DNA of 64,000 bases from Mesostigma viride. Lineage: Eukaryota > Streptophyta > Mesostigmatophyceae > Mesostigmatales > Mesostigmataceae. The stretch lies in the NCBI GenBank assembly GCA_009746045.1, contig RPFO01000240.1, positions 126,001 through 190,000 of the forward strand, given 5' to 3'. The notes under the pieces are model-generated. The model saw nothing but the letters and a program-made list of their open reading frames with translations. It was not told the origin of the DNA and ran no database searches. Below are positions 10,868 to 22,171 of the stretch, piece by piece. Each line of letters opens with the position of its first letter. Position 1 is the first letter of the stretch. Made by a program: the position numbers and the translations under genes.

Positions 10868-11638
10868 TGTTGGAAAGGTAGAGGAAACTAATGGGTTTTA
10901 CACAATGCCTTGTGCTTGGCCTTGTTACCCTTGCACCTTGCAGGTGATGAAAGACTGAGCTTGAAGACAATGGAAGAGAGACCAGAAAAAGAGTATTTCT
11001 TAGGCTGAGAGGTTAGGAAAAGAGGTACCTGGCCTTAGGAGCCAGTTTCTTTTTATACCTTTCTAGCTAGGAAGGATGACATCAGATGCTGATGTCATCA
11101 TAGAAGCTTGTAGAAACATCTAAGCATATTCCCAGCATATTCTCAGTATATTCCAGGAATATTCCTGGCATATTCCTAGAACATTCCAAGGTCATTCTAG
11201 AAAGGTTCTAATGAGCTGGCATGACAGTTGATTGCCAAATGTCCTCTGAACAATGTGCCACATCTAATGCTTAAGTGACACATGGTTTCTACTTGGAATG
11301 ACAAGTGTAATCCAATGAGTCTATCCACTTGTCAGTCAATGGAATGCAACACTTGTCACTATGAGCTTCCAACACATGTCAGCTCATGGAATGGACACTT
11401 GTCTACCAAAGAAGTACACCACTTGTCAAGCATGGAAGTGATGCTACTAGACCAACTCAGGTACAAGAGATCTATGGCCAAATATAGGACTATGGCACAT
11501 GAACATTGATCAGCTCATTGAGAGCAATTCATCTAACTTATCAAATCTATCAAATTCTCAGCCCTTGTGAAGTAAAACAAAGAAGAAGAAAGTCAGGCTG
11601 GAATATAGTGTGGGCAGGTGGGTATATGATCCCCAACA
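10868..11638 (-). repeat. El1 5' LTR
   Basis: 771 bp with TGTTGG...CCAACA ends. The heat-shock-like cluster recurs at 11157-11202. It also holds several CACTTGTC-type repeats (around 11320-11430). To its right lies El4 RNase H sequence, so this is the junction of El1 with El4. Confidence 0.95.
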
Positions 11639-11997
11639 GAGAGCATGGATTGACTGTCAGTCAGCAGTCTGCTGATGAGATTTCATCTGATGAGATTTAA
11701 CACCAGCATAACTACCAGCCTGATGCTGCAACCACACCAGCAGATGGTTCAAGTACCTGGCATGCAGCACAGCTGATACCACAGCACGGCATTCAGCTAC
11801 ATTGCTGCTGACTGCCTTGCGCTTGTGGAGTCTGCTGAACCAGGAAACCAAAGATTGCTTGCCAGTGGGGTTAGACAACATAAAGAGTCCTGCCTCTCTG
11901 GCTTGTACCTTAGTGACTACCCGTGACTCCATGGAACTGTCCATCATGCATGTGATGTGAATGGGTTGGAACAGATCTAAGGCATGAAGAATAAGGG
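11639..11997 (-). pseudogene. El4 RNase H fragment
   Basis: This continues the RT/RNase H of El4 beyond the El3 insertion: DLFQPIHITCMMDSSMESRV holds the first acidic residues, then LVSWFSRLHKR and SSNVAECRAVV. A short tandem duplication (CTGATGAGATTT twice, about 11670-11699) and a frame change precede the TDSQS motif, which is legible in another frame at about 11645-11660. El8 carries the intact counterpart at 53975-54522. Both the frame change and the El1 insertion make it non-functional. Confidence 0.88.
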
Positions 11998-12002
11998 GAG
12001 GG

Positions 12003-12347
12003 AGTTGAGTAACTCTAGAGCCCTAGGATCTGGCTCTAAGTTCCCCATGTCCGTCCGCACGCCTTCCGCTAGCGTCCGCTAAGCCGCCGGCTATAATCCG
12101 GCGGTTCGATGCGGTCGACCGGTCTAAGGGCGGCGCCTAGGGCCGGCGCCACCTAGGCCCCAGTCCGGGGCCTTATCCGGGTCGGTACGGACAGCTAGCT
12201 AGTCCCACGGTTACGGCTAACCGGATAGGGTTTGCTGGCTAAGACATAAACCAGTGGTGGGCCAGCTCCGACAGCAGTTCTCTGTGTTCACCTTATCCCA
12301 AGCTCAACGTGACCGACCGCCATAGCTGAGCCGGTCGGGCTTTAACT
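12003..12347 (+). repeat. El3 5' LTR
   Basis: 345 bp, unusually GC-rich in the middle, with several short inverted repeats (GCCGCCGGC...CCGGCGG and GGCGCCTAGGGCCGGCGCC, 12080-12150). It is followed by TGTATTCATAAAAATCC; there is no TGG-type primer site. Confidence 0.95.
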
Positions 12348-12366
12348 TGTATTCATAAAAATCCCG

Positions 12367-15150
12367 ATGGCTTCCGGTACACGGGGCCGCACGGGCGAAC
12401 ACACAGGTACGCCAAGTGGCGAGGCCGCAGGGTCCGTCCTGCCACGCTTTAGTGCGGACGAGGCCACGAGGTTGATGCAAACCCTCGTGGCGCAACCTGA
12501 ACTGGCCAAGCAGTTCAAGCATCTGATGCTTGCGGCTGACGATGCACTGAATCGCGGCCCTCTCAAGCAAACGGAGGTGCCCGCGGATCTACCTGCCGAC
12601 TATACGGCGGACGACGCAGCAGATTTTCTAGCTGCTCTCAAGCGTCTGCGCGATGGACGCGCAGACAAAGATTCGGAGCTGATTGGCAAGTTCCGTGCAG
12701 TATTCTGCAGTACAACAAAGCACCCAAACATTGCCAATCTAGTTCGCATTGCGGACGACAACAAACAAACCTGGGAAGTTTTTTACAACGGTCTAGATGC
12801 CCACTTGTCGCGGTCTAAGGAAGAGGCCGACGAGCAAGCCTTCAATGACTTCGAGGGCTATGCAGTTAATAAGGCAAATTTGCCCGGGGCTGCACGTGAT
12901 TTCCAGGTCTTCGTGCACAAGCACAAGCTGCTAGATACTCTCAAGCCCATTTTCCTGTGCAATCGATTTCTCAAGAAATGCGACCTGTCGTCGGATGTGC
13001 ATCTGACCATAGCGACGGAACTCAAAAAGAAGAGTGCTGTCAGTTTCGACGAGGGCATGCTGTATTTAATCTCATGCTTCAAGAGTGCGCAGTCCAAGCC
13101 GGCAGCCTCGGCTGCTCTGCCATCCCTGCGCAAGGTGGATGCCGGCGCGTCTTCTTCTTCAGGCGCAGAGGCTCCAATTACGCGGTCGGAGCTTACGGCC
13201 ATCCTGAAAAAGGTCGTCGGCCACGGCAACAACGGGGGCCAGCGAGGGCGCAAGCGCGGGCATGGTGGCGACGCCAAGCAGGGTGATCATCCCCCGGCCA
13301 AGCGGCAGCAGGGGGCGTCTACTGACCGCAAGCAACGCTGTGAGCGCTGCTTCGGACGTCGCCATGTCCGGGATGACTGCCGAGTTCGCCCGGACCTGGA
13401 GCTCGAGGACAACCTTTGCCGCAAGTGCCACGACGTTCTGCGTGGTCACAGCGTGGAGGCGTGCAAGGCCAAGCGCATCGTCGTCCACGGCACACGCGAG
13501 GAGTGGGCGGAGCGACGGGCAGCACGAAAGTCAGGTGAGAGCACGCTCGATACCCCTTCTTTTGCTCAATGCGTCACGCTGAACCGGGCCGTCGTAGAGC
13601 CTGATGTCGTTCCTAAAAGCAACGTGACTGCATCCTCTGTCTCATTCCGTGATGTGCTCACGCAATCCGTTGATGCTGCTCTGGCTCTGTCGCGCCAGGA
13701 TCACGTGCTTCCTGAGCACGGGTCTACAATGCGTGACCTAAGCAATGTGGTGTCTTCTAGGTCGGGTGTGTACAACGCCGAGCGACCAAGCACTACTGCA
13801 GCACCCCAGCTAGATACTGGGGCGGTTGGGCCTATGAGGAATGTTGTGACAGTGCAAGAGAATGCTGGGCGGGCAGATGTTCTCGGTACACACCACCCTA
13901 GTGTGGATCTTCACATTGGCAAGGTGCTCACAAGGGCGGCCTTTCGTGCAGCCTCTGAAGCTGCCCAGTTAGCCAATGTCACTACCCCAGTAGTCACCCC
14001 ACCTGTTGAGAATCCTGACAATGCCACTGCACCTCAGGCTGTCACCCTGAAACTGTTAGCATACCAGATGCACCGTGCATACGGGCATGAGGCCCAAGCC
14101 GAGGTAGAGGGGGCACACATGTTGGGGGCACCTTTATACAACGAGCTGAAGAATGTGCGTGCTCAGTGTCCTGCCTGCATCAAGATCAGGAAGAAGTCGC
14201 GTAGGCGGCATGCCAAGACTCCACCCTTGGAGCGAGGGTACCTTGTGGGGGATGTCATGCACATGGAAGGGGGGGACACCTATTTCATAGTCAAGGATAG
14301 GTTCAGCAAGGCCACCTACATTGAGCCGCTGCCTCACATGTTTGAGGCTGACCTGCACAGGGCTATCAAGATCAGCCTGGCTTTCTTTCATCCCGTAGTG
14401 GAGCTCATGCTAGACCAGCAGTTCCGCTGTGTGCAAGGTTTGCCGGGGATGGAGGCCGTGGTCATCGTGGGGCGTGAGGATCACGGCAATATGGGCATGA
14501 TAGATCGCACTGTAAGCTATGTCAAGACTGTGGCAGCCAAGCGACAGGATAACCCACATGGCAAATCCTACGCGGTCAAGACGGCGTGGTGCAAGGAGCT
14601 CATGCATGTGTGCAACCATAGGCACGTGCTTGATGTCAAGGGCTTTGGGCTAGTCACGCCTCGGGGGCTGTCAGCGGGCACCTACTCACCCGAGGTAGTA
14701 GAGGCATACCAACAGCATCTACAGGATACCGCCGCCAAGCTGCGGCTCAAGGATGCCACGCTGCCTGATTTGTCTAGCGCTTTTGAGGTCGGGCAGTTGG
14801 TCATGTTCCACAAGGAGAGCTCGCCCAGCGGCAAACGGGGCACCATGCAGGGGCCTGGGGCCATCACAAAGTTAGACTGGCCGCTGCGGGTCATAGACAT
14901 AGAGTGGAATGATCGGGTGTATAGGGTACCATGGGCATCGGTGGCAGGCTATAAGCAAGGGGATAGCATGGAGAGTGAGCTGGCAGCCAACAGGGCACTG
15001 GGGTGGGTAGTGAAGGATAATGCGCCTGTCGTAGCATCTGAGGTGGTACCCCACGGGTCGCTCCCAGGGGCAGACACAGCTACACCCCCCCCTCCCCTGG
15101 GCCCCAATATGACCCCGTGGATGGGTGGGATGAGGATGGGGTGGGTTTGA
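12367..15150 (+). CDS. El3 Gag-integrase fusion
   Basis: 927 aa from an ATG 20 bp after the LTR. The N-terminal 320 residues are gag. There follow two knuckles (CERCFGRRHVRDDC and CRKCHDVLRGHSVEAC), a low-complexity linker, then an integrase: HRAYGHEAQ...CPAC finger, GDVMHME first Asp, LMLDQQF second Asp, and GMIDRTV where the catalytic Glu should be (GAT at 14503-14505). The SH3-like end is VGQLVMFHKESSPSGKRG. No stop separates gag from integrase, unlike El5, El6 and El9. The frame ends at 15150; pol continues in the frame that opens at the eight-base C run 15085-15092. Confidence 0.88.
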   Translation: MASGTRGRTGEHTGTPSGEAAGSVLPRFSADEATRLMQTLVAQPELAKQFKHLMLAADDALNRGPLKQTEVPADLPADYTADDAADFLAALKRLRDGRADKDSELIGKFRAVFCSTTKHPNIANLVRIADDNKQTWEVFYNGLDAHLSRSKEEADEQAFNDFEGYAVNKANLPGAARDFQVFVHKHKLLDTLKPIFLCNRFLKKCDLSSDVHLTIATELKKKSAVSFDEGMLYLISCFKSAQSKPAASAALPSLRKVDAGASSSSGAEAPITRSELTAILKKVVGHGNNGGQRGRKRGHGGDAKQGDHPPAKRQQGASTDRKQRCERCFGRRHVRDDCRVRPDLELEDNLCRKCHDVLRGHSVEACKAKRIVVHGTREEWAERRAARKSGESTLDTPSFAQCVTLNRAVVEPDVVPKSNVTASSVSFRDVLTQSVDAALALSRQDHVLPEHGSTMRDLSNVVSSRSGVYNAERPSTTAAPQLDTGAVGPMRNVVTVQENAGRADVLGTHHPSVDLHIGKVLTRAAFRAASEAAQLANVTTPVVTPPVENPDNATAPQAVTLKLLAYQMHRAYGHEAQAEVEGAHMLGAPLYNELKNVRAQCPACIKIRKKSRRRHAKTPPLERGYLVGDVMHMEGGDTYFIVKDRFSKATYIEPLPHMFEADLHRAIKISLAFFHPVVELMLDQQFRCVQGLPGMEAVVIVGREDHGNMGMIDRTVSYVKTVAAKRQDNPHGKSYAVKTAWCKELMHVCNHRHVLDVKGFGLVTPRGLSAGTYSPEVVEAYQQHLQDTAAKLRLKDATLPDLSSAFEVGQLVMFHKESSPSGKRGTMQGPGAITKLDWPLRVIDIEWNDRVYRVPWASVAGYKQGDSMESELAANRALGWVVKDNAPVVASEVVPHGSLPGADTATPPPPLGPNMTPWMGGMRMGWV

Positions 15151-17439
15151 CGGGACCTAGTGCACGTAGTGACTCACCTCCTGTGCTAGCCACGGATAAT
15201 GTGGGAGGCCCGCCTAGCGTGGCCTCGCCGGAGGGTCAGGGTCCTGCCCATGCGCCCCGCCCACCTAGGGACCTGGCTTCAACGGTCACGGCCTTGTGGC
15301 GTGCTCAGGCGCTTAAAGCGAAAGCTGCATCAGGGGTGGCTCAGGTCAAAACTCTCTCACAGGGGGTCAGGCCGGTTAAGTCAGCCTTGTTTCCTACGTG
15401 TAGACCGTGGCAGCTGGTGGCTGTGGACACGCAAGCATCCGTGTCTATTAGTTATCTCTCGTCGGGCAGCCACCCTGTATCCAGTGCTAGAGTCGCCGTA
15501 CAAATCGGTGACAGACTTTGCAGGCACTTCGGCATATCAAGTTACCGGGATGGTGGTGCTGCCGGTGTTGGGCATTGACACGCCGTTTCACGTCGTGGAT
15601 GGCTACGAGGATGTGGCCTTGCTGGGCGAACCTTTCGTATCATACCCGGGGTTCTCAGTGTCCGCTGACTTGCTGTCAGTCGCGGGGGTGGGCAGCATCC
15701 CGCTTCGCGAGTACCACGCTCCATTGGGGGTGGTGGTCGGGCAGCCCGGCGTCGTGCGGCGCTTACCGATGGCGGCGTTTTCCACACCGCCGCTCGTCCA
15801 GTCCATCATTCAGCCTCAGGATTGGCACCCGCGCAGCTTCGGCCTCCACTCACACTCACTGGCGGCGGATAGCCCTGTGACGTGGGAGCAACTTGTCCTG
15901 GACTGTCAAGATCCTCTCAAGTTTGCTTTGTGGCGCGACGCGTTCATTCGAGCCAAGGAGCAGTGGCGAGAGCGCGAGGTCTACCGAGGATTGGAGAGTG
16001 TGCCAGCCGGGGCCACGCGGTTGCGGTTGAAGTTCGTGCTCACCTACAAGCCGGACGAGACCAACTCTTCGGTGGTGTTCCGGGTAAGGCCCGTGGTCAC
16101 GGAGACGAAGGGGTCCTCCCCGCTGGACGCCAAGGATCTTTATACCCCTGGGCTCAACCATGTTTCGCATCGGCTACTGACGGTCATCTACTTGGGCAAG
16201 CGGAACGCGGGCAAGGACTACGGGATGTGGTGCGGTGACTTTCAGCGGGCATTCCTCCACAGCGACGCTGGGGTCGCGCAGCAAACATGGCAAGGCACCC
16301 GCTACGTGGTGAAGGTCCCGGTGGTCTGGCAGGATGGCACCATTGGCAGCGAGTATATCGAGCTGTTGACAGGGGTGGAGGGGCTGCAGAGCTCTCCCAT
16401 CATCTTCCGCATTTCCGCGGAGGAGGTCTTGCAGAGCTTAGGGGCCACGTACCATCGCGCGGATCCTAACTTCTTTGTGGTCCCCACCGGCGTCCCTGGC
16501 GAGCCAGCCCTCTTCGTGTGGCATGGCGATGACTTCAAGCTGGTGGCACCTCGCACCTTTGCTACCCAGTTTCTTGCTGCAGTGGCGGCTAAGTTTCCCC
16601 TGGGCAGGGCGGTGGATCATGAGGAGGGTAAACCCGTGGTGTTTTGCGGCGTGCAGTCTACGTTGCAGCGGGATTCGCGTTCTGGCGAATGGGTCATGCA
16701 CATGCAGGATAGCCGCAACTATGTGGTTGACCTGCTGGCCGACCTCCCGTCCCCGCTGTTGGCAACCCATGGGCCCTCGGTTAAGGGCAAGCTCGGGTGG
16801 TTGGCGGACACGGTGGCACCTGATTTGGCGGTGCTCGCTCGCCTGCCCGATGATGTGCTGGAAGGACTAGGGTCCATTCATGTTCGGCGGCAGCTGGCCA
16901 TGACGCCCGGCATTGTGCTTCGTGGGCTCGATTGCTCACAGCCGGTGCACCTCGAGATAGTGACGGATGCTAATCTAGAGACGCGCACAGTCAGCCAAGT
17001 GCGGGCCCGCATGGGGGCACTGTTCTTTATTAGCAATGAGGGACAGCCTGGCATGTTGTTAGATTGGTACTCGCGCTTGCACAGCCGCATTGCCACTAGC
17101 CCCAACACGGCTGAATGCCGGGGCATTGTTTCAGCTATCTCACATGGCATGTGGCTGCGGTACTTGCTGGGTTGGGTATTTGGCTCGTGTGGGTTCACTC
17201 TTCACTGGACTAGCACGGTGCACACTGACTCACAAAGTTGTTTGGCCTTCCTTGACAATCCCTATGCGCGGTCACAGGACGTTGATTACCTCGTACTCGC
17301 TGAGGCGGCCTCCTGCGTCACGCGTCTCCAGCACATCGCGGATGAACTCAATCCCGCGGATGCACTCACCAAGGAGGCGCGGGAGGCTGCCCCGCAGTAC
17401 GCAGTGTTGCGCAAGCGCATGACGATGCAACACCCGTGA
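15090..17439 (+). pseudogene. El3 protease-like domain, RT and RNase H
   Basis: It continues from the integrase in a second frame (clear from 15117: DGWDEDGVGLTGP) through AVDTQASVSI, the protease start near 15425. It then changes frame around 15450-15480 and reads VTDFAGTSAYQVTG, ALLGEPFVSYPG, then RT with KFVLTYK, DFQRAFLHS, EGLQSSPIIF and the box FVWHGDD (16522-16533). RNase H follows: EIVTDAN, NTAECRG, VHTDSQS, ADALTKE. From about 15480 to the stop at 17439 the frame is open. Two small indels, one at a C8 run, separate this copy from an intact frame. Confidence 0.87.
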
Positions 17440-17817
17440 GCCACACAGGGTTACGGCTCGGGCGCTTTATGAATACAGCCATAACTCACCCTGTGTTGCT
17501 AGCATTCACGAATATCATGGTGGTAGTTTTTTTGCTTGTCCTGACCATACCCTAGCCACGTTGGACGGTGCCTTGGGCCCGTCGGCGGGTCACTGGTCCT
17601 AATAAATGGGTCACCTTTTGTCTGGTGGCATAGTTGTTTTTTTTCTCGATACTTATTACATCACTATTCATGTGTGATCACAAGGGCGCGGGTCGATACC
17701 GTGGTGATTTTGACGGCCTTGAGGCCCCCTTGAGTTCCCTACCTTAGAGGGTTTTGTATGGTCTGCATTTGATGTAATTATTTTGATAATTAATCAAAGA
17801 ACAAAAGAGTATGTCGG
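17440..17817 (+). other. El3 3' untranslated region and polypurine tract
   Basis: No coding sequence is visible. A purine-rich run ending in GTCGG lies just before the 3' LTR (about 17794-17817). Confidence 0.6.
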
Positions 17818-18162
17818 AGTTGAGTAACTCTAGAGCCCTAGGATCTGGCTCTAAGTTCCCCATGTCCGTCCGCACGCCTTCCGCTAGCGTCCGCTAAGCC
17901 GCCGGCTATAATCCGGCGGTTCGATGCGGTCGACCGGTCTAAGGGCGGCGCCTAGGGCCGGCGCCACCTAGGCCCCAGTCCGGGGCCTTATCCGGGTCGG
18001 TACGGACAGCTAGCTAGTCCCACGGTTACGGCTAACCGGATAGGGTTTGTTGGCTAAGACATAAACCAGTGGTGGGCCAGCTCCGACAGCAGTTCTCTGT
18101 GTTCACCTTATCCCAAGCTCAACGTGACCGACCGCCATAGCTGAGCCGGTCGGGCTTTAACT
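17818..18162 (+). repeat. El3 3' LTR
   Basis: 345 bp, one substitution from the 5' copy, followed by GAGGG (18163-18167) and El4 RT sequence. Confidence 0.95.
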
Positions 18163-18167
18163 GAGGG

Positions 18168-20572
18168 CCATCATGCAACACCTGTTTAATAGCCCTAGAC
18201 CCTACCTCCATGAGGACATCATCATCCACTCTGCTGACCACGGCCAGGTGAGGAGCACAAGTGGCACACAGCCAACCTAGCTTACCCCTAATAGTGGGAC
18301 AGAGATCAGGAGTGATGTCAGAGGGAAGAACATCTTTGCAAGACATGACATACTCAGGGGATGCTTTGAGAGAACACACCCACTCCTTCTGCTCCTTAAA
18401 CAGGTTTAGAATGATGCCACAGAACTTGACAGGATCTTTCCCCAGCTCCAGCTGCTTGCCTAATTCAAAGCTAGCAGACACTTGAGCAATGAAATCCTCC
18501 ACAGCTGCCCTGGGACCAGTAATGAGCTGATCATCCCCATGCCACACAAACATCATCATACCAGCAGGATGAGGGATGGTGAAGAAACAAGGGTCAATAT
18601 CATCATACTGGGCCCCCAGTTTCAGGAAGACCTCTTGGGCAGACAGCCTCAAAATTTTAGGTGCTGACTGAAGCCCTTCTACCCCCAAGTTAGGCCTTAG
18701 ATGAGGTTCCTTGATGTCCCCAGACCAGACTTTGGGAGTGTTTACCACATAGACTTGACCCCTCCACACCTTTTGGGCTATGTCAGGGTTGCCTTTAAGG
18801 AAGGCTCGTTTGATGTCAGTGGCTTTACACACGTAGTCCTTACCAGCATTCAGATGGTGAAGGAAAGTGGCCAACAGGACCTTAAGAGACGTCTGCTGAA
18901 TACCAGGGGTATACAGTTCAGCCTCTGTTAGCTCAGTGGAGCCCCTGAACTCCGTGACACAAGGTCTGGCATGAAAAATGGGAGGTGTCCCATCTGCCTG
19001 GGTTTTATGCTTGCAGACAAACTTCAGTCTGAGCTTTCTGGCCCCTTGTGGCAGTGCCTCAATCGGTGTTACAGGTGGTACCTGGGACTTGCTACGTGGA
19101 TCAGGACAAACGCATTCCTCTCTAGCCCTGTTAAAGGCTTCCATCCATTTCAGAAAACCAATCTGCGTTTGACAGTCTTTGACCACATCATCATAGGACA
19201 AGGGAGACATGGACGCAATGTCCCATCTACCAAGCCCAAACGCAGAGGGGTGTAGCTTCTGAGAATGAATGAGGGAATCAACACAGGGTTCCTGACCTGG
19301 GAGGTATTTTATGTTGACAGCATTGATGGCTGCTTCCAGGCCATCACTGATATGTGTTAAAGGAATTTTGAAATGGTCCAGGGTGACCTGCCCCACCCCA
19401 GTCACACTCAACCTCCCAGCTGAGATGACGACTCCAGGGTATGAGACAAATGGTTCCCCCAGCAGTGCATTCCCCTTGTAGCCCTCTACTACCTGGAAGG
19501 GAGTGGGCACACCCAGAATGGGAATTAGCACTTGGCCTTTGACTGCCATTTTCGTTTTGCCTGAAAAATCTGACACTCTAGCCCAGGGCGAGCGTTGCAG
19601 ACTTAGGCCAGATACAGCTTGTGCACTGATGATGCTCACCTGTGCCTGTGTGTCTACTGCCAGAATACTGGGATCCTGGTGAGATTCACCCACAGCATTG
19701 ACTTGTGCTGCACCTGCTGCCATTTGTGCCTTGGCAGTGTGTGCTCTATGTAGAGCTTTTAGAGCCTCAGCAAATTTATTCCTGGGGACAACAGGATCTG
19801 CTGCTTCGTGTGGCTGTTCCTGAGATGAGGGAGGAGCGACCTGCTGCTCATCCAGTGCACGTTCCTCCTGCCCAGTTGGACCCGTGGGCTGTGGTGGGGC
19901 TGCACCACTGAGGAACACAGGAGCGTCTATGGTTGTGTTGCTTGCATCAGCTATGTCCCTGGCCAGTTCACTGGGTGAGACCAACCCACCAGACTGAGGC
20001 TCTGAATCCATGTCCAAGAATTCTACCCCTGACACGTCTGCCAAAGGAGGGTAATAAAGCTTCAGTCTATGCTTTCCAACCATTCGCTCTCTGTGATGCT
20101 GAATAGTCACCGTGTCACCTGTTTCTGACAGCCTGATGATTTCAGCTGGACCATGCCATCTACCAGAGTGGGCTTTGTTCCCTTCCCCCTCCCTATAGTA
20201 GAGTACCTGATCCCCCACTTCAAACACAGGCCTGGCATTACTTTTGTCCTTTTTTGCCAGCAACTTGGCCAAGTGTTGCCTTTGCGTGTTGTAGTGGTCT
20301 AGTACCTCCTGAGAGTAGCTACCTGATTGCAGGCCAATTGATGTGATTTCACCAAAAGGAGAAGACATGAGGGGCTTGGTGTTCAGAGTTCTGCACACCT
20401 CAGCTGCCCACGCTGTCCTATCAGCATAGCTCCCAGACTCTGCTGTCCTGGACTCATTTTTCTTTATGAGGTCCCTGATAGCACGCATGGTACGTTCAAT
20501 CATCCCCTGGCGTTCATGATCTTGAGCCCCAGCAATGTCTATCTTGGGCAGATCAGGATTATTTGTATCCAC
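18168..20572 (-). pseudogene. El4 integrase C-terminal part, protease-like domain and RT
   Basis: It reads IAGAQDHERQGMIERTM (integrase Glu), the SH3-like FEVGDQVLYYREGEG, the protease start AVDTQAQVSII (about 19645-19662) with ALLGEPFVSYPG, the lineage block HPSAFGLGRWDIASMSP, and RT with LKFVCKHK, DIKRAFLKG (about 18800-18826), EGLQSAPKIL and FVWHGDD (about 18529-18545). It ends within the RT connection region at the El3 insertion (IKQVLHDGP). The frame is offset from the integrase N-terminal part by one indel near 20545-20565, between the second Asp and the Glu. Confidence 0.9.
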
Positions 20573-22148
20573 GTGAACTGCTGATCCAGCATTAGTTTTT
20601 CCTGAGGATGATACCGTGCTAGTGCAATCAGCAGGGCTCTGTGCAGTTGTTCATTGGCCATGCCTGGCAAGGGTTCTATCACCACAAACCTAGACCAGGC
20701 ATCTTTTAGGACCAAGTAATACACCGTGTCCTTCACCACGTGTATCACATCCCCTACTAGCTTTCCTCTAGCCAGTGGTGGGGTGGCCACATGCCATCTC
20801 TTGGGTTTAGGTGCATGCAGTTGGCACGCTTCACAGTGCTTCCTGACATGCCTGCACATCTGTTCCAGGTCACGGCCATCAATTTTGTTGGCCAGCCTTT
20901 CTGCCACTGCCTCATGCCCCATTGCCTTGTGTAGCTGTTGGGCTAACCTGGCATAGGAGATAACCTTATCTGCTGCTGCATCTAAGGAGGCTATAGTGGG
21001 ATCTTGGGCCACCTGTGCTAACGTCATGTCATAAGCCAGGTCCCAATCCACTTCCTCACTGTCAGGCAACACAGAGCAAATAGAGGGTACACGGCCATTA
21101 AGAAACCAGGGTACAGGAGACTTACAGTCGTCCTGAGTGCTGGCTTGTTTTGTGGGGCGCCCCGTCGAGGCTCCCTTCCTGGGCTTGTTGCAGCGTCCCC
21201 CTGCAGGTAACGGGTGGCGGGGCTCCCAGCAACCTGGGCACACATCCACATCAGATCCAAGTTCGGGTTTGCCCTTCCAGCAATCATCCCTCTCATGCCC
21301 CTTGCATGAGCACCTGGTGCAGTACAGGGTGGAGTCATGAGGCTTACCTTTTTGGCTAGGCCCCTGGGAGGGCCCTGCCTTACTGCCTGGGTTCCCCTTT
21401 CCCCCCTTGTCTGATTTCCCCTGCTGCTTGGATGACCCCCCTGCCTTCTTACCGTGCTGGGGACCCTTGAACACCGCCTTGACCTGAGCTACCACCTCCT
21501 TGATGAGCTTCTTCCTGCTAGGACCTGCACCGTCCTGACTTCCCCCCCCTTGGACCTTGTTAACCTTGGGTTCCTTGACAGTGGAGAAGGGTTCTAGGCT
21601 CTGCTGAATGAACAACATGGCCCCCCTAAAATCATCCCACTTGTCTTTAAGGCCAGCCAGCAGAACTGCATTGGTGTTCTTGTCCAACTCGGCTTTGGTG
21701 AGCCACTGATGGATCAGGTACTTAGAGTTGAGTTTCTTCAACTCCTCGTCCCTGTCTATGTACAGGACATACTGTTTGTTGTCACGTACGTAGTCAGACT
21801 TGTTGACTTTGTACGAGGCCAACCAGTTGAACCCCTTGAGAGCCTGCAGGTGTTCCCCCTTGGTCAACAGCCCTTTTAGGTCTGCTATGAATTCTGTGAA
21901 GATTTGCACCTCCTCTGCCCCAGGTGTGCTGGCCCTCCTCTCATACATCTGTACCATTTGTTTTATGCTAGGTGCAGATTGGTGGATCGTGTTAGACACC
22001 CTAAGAGCAGGAAACCAATCACGGATGTTATCATGGGACCAGGAATGTTCTATCTTGAAAAGAAACTCAAGTGCATCCTCCTGCACAAATCCCTCAGCTA
22101 GACCTGGGAAGGTAATCCTATGTTCCCTACGGGATGCATCAAACCTGG
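20539..22148 (-). pseudogene. El4 Gag and integrase N-terminal part
   Basis: Gag and integrase share one frame. The gag core includes FLFKIEHSWSHDNIRDWFPAL. A basic, Gly/Ser-rich stretch follows, then a knuckle CTRCSCKGHERDDC and a second altered one (CPGCWEPRHPLPAGGRC, spacing CX2CX4HX7C). The integrase finger is QQLHKAMGHEAVAE...CEAC; the first Asp is in VGDVIHVV and the second in LMLDQQF. The frame then breaks. Upstream the frame stays open to about 22148 without an ATG, so the N-terminus and 5' LTR are lost at the junction with the hAT gene. Confidence 0.88.
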
Positions 22149-22157
22149 GTCGCCGGA

Positions 22158-22171
22158 TTTAGGGTTTAGGG
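22158..22171 (+). repeat. Two telomere-type TTTAGGG repeats at the El4/hAT junction
   Basis: TTTAGGGTTTAGGG lies exactly where the El4 frame ends and the hAT transposase sequence begins. TTTAGGG is the plant and green-alga telomere unit. Confidence 0.6.

Larger units (their letters stand above)
1..11638 (-). mobile_element. El1: canonical Ty1/copia retrotransposon, split by El2
   Basis: El1 reads leftward from its 5' LTR (10868-11638) to a 3' LTR cut by the window edge (1-737). The order is the standard copia one: gag with a CCHC knuckle, protease, integrase, RT, RNase H. El2 (4746-10488) sits inside gag with a CTTGG duplication; removing it restores the gag frame. The two LTRs agree along the visible length except for a 3-bp indel near position 90, so El1 inserted recently. 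It lies within the RNase H region of El4. The pol frame carries two frameshifts and one nonsense codon. Confidence 0.93.
12003..18162 (+). mobile_element. El3: young copia-like LTR retrotransposon
   Basis: A 6.2-kb element with 345-bp LTRs that differ at one site (TTTGCTGG versus TTTGTTGG), ends AGTTGA...TTAACT, and duplication GAGGG. Gag and integrase form one continuous frame. The protease and RT/RNase H follow after two frameshifts. The integrase catalytic Glu is replaced by Asp. It interrupts El4 between RT and RNase H in the opposite orientation. Confidence 0.95.
11639..22157 (-). mobile_element. El4: older copia-like element, split by El3 and by El1
   Basis: El4 is the host of two later insertions. 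Its gag-integrase and RT lie at 18168-22148. RNase H resumes at 11639-11997 after El3 (with GAGGG at 11998-12002 and 18163-18167), then is cut again by El1. The rest, including the 3' LTR, is outside the window. No 5' LTR is visible: the gag frame ends in a telomere-like motif at 22158 next to a hAT gene. It is most similar to El8. Confidence 0.88.

Noticed and set aside
13813-13824. DTGA motif in El3 between gag and integrase, a possible upstream protease
   Set aside because: Nothing resembling a flap or a correctly spaced ILG-type second motif follows; other elements lack it; the later DTQA segment has the full pattern.
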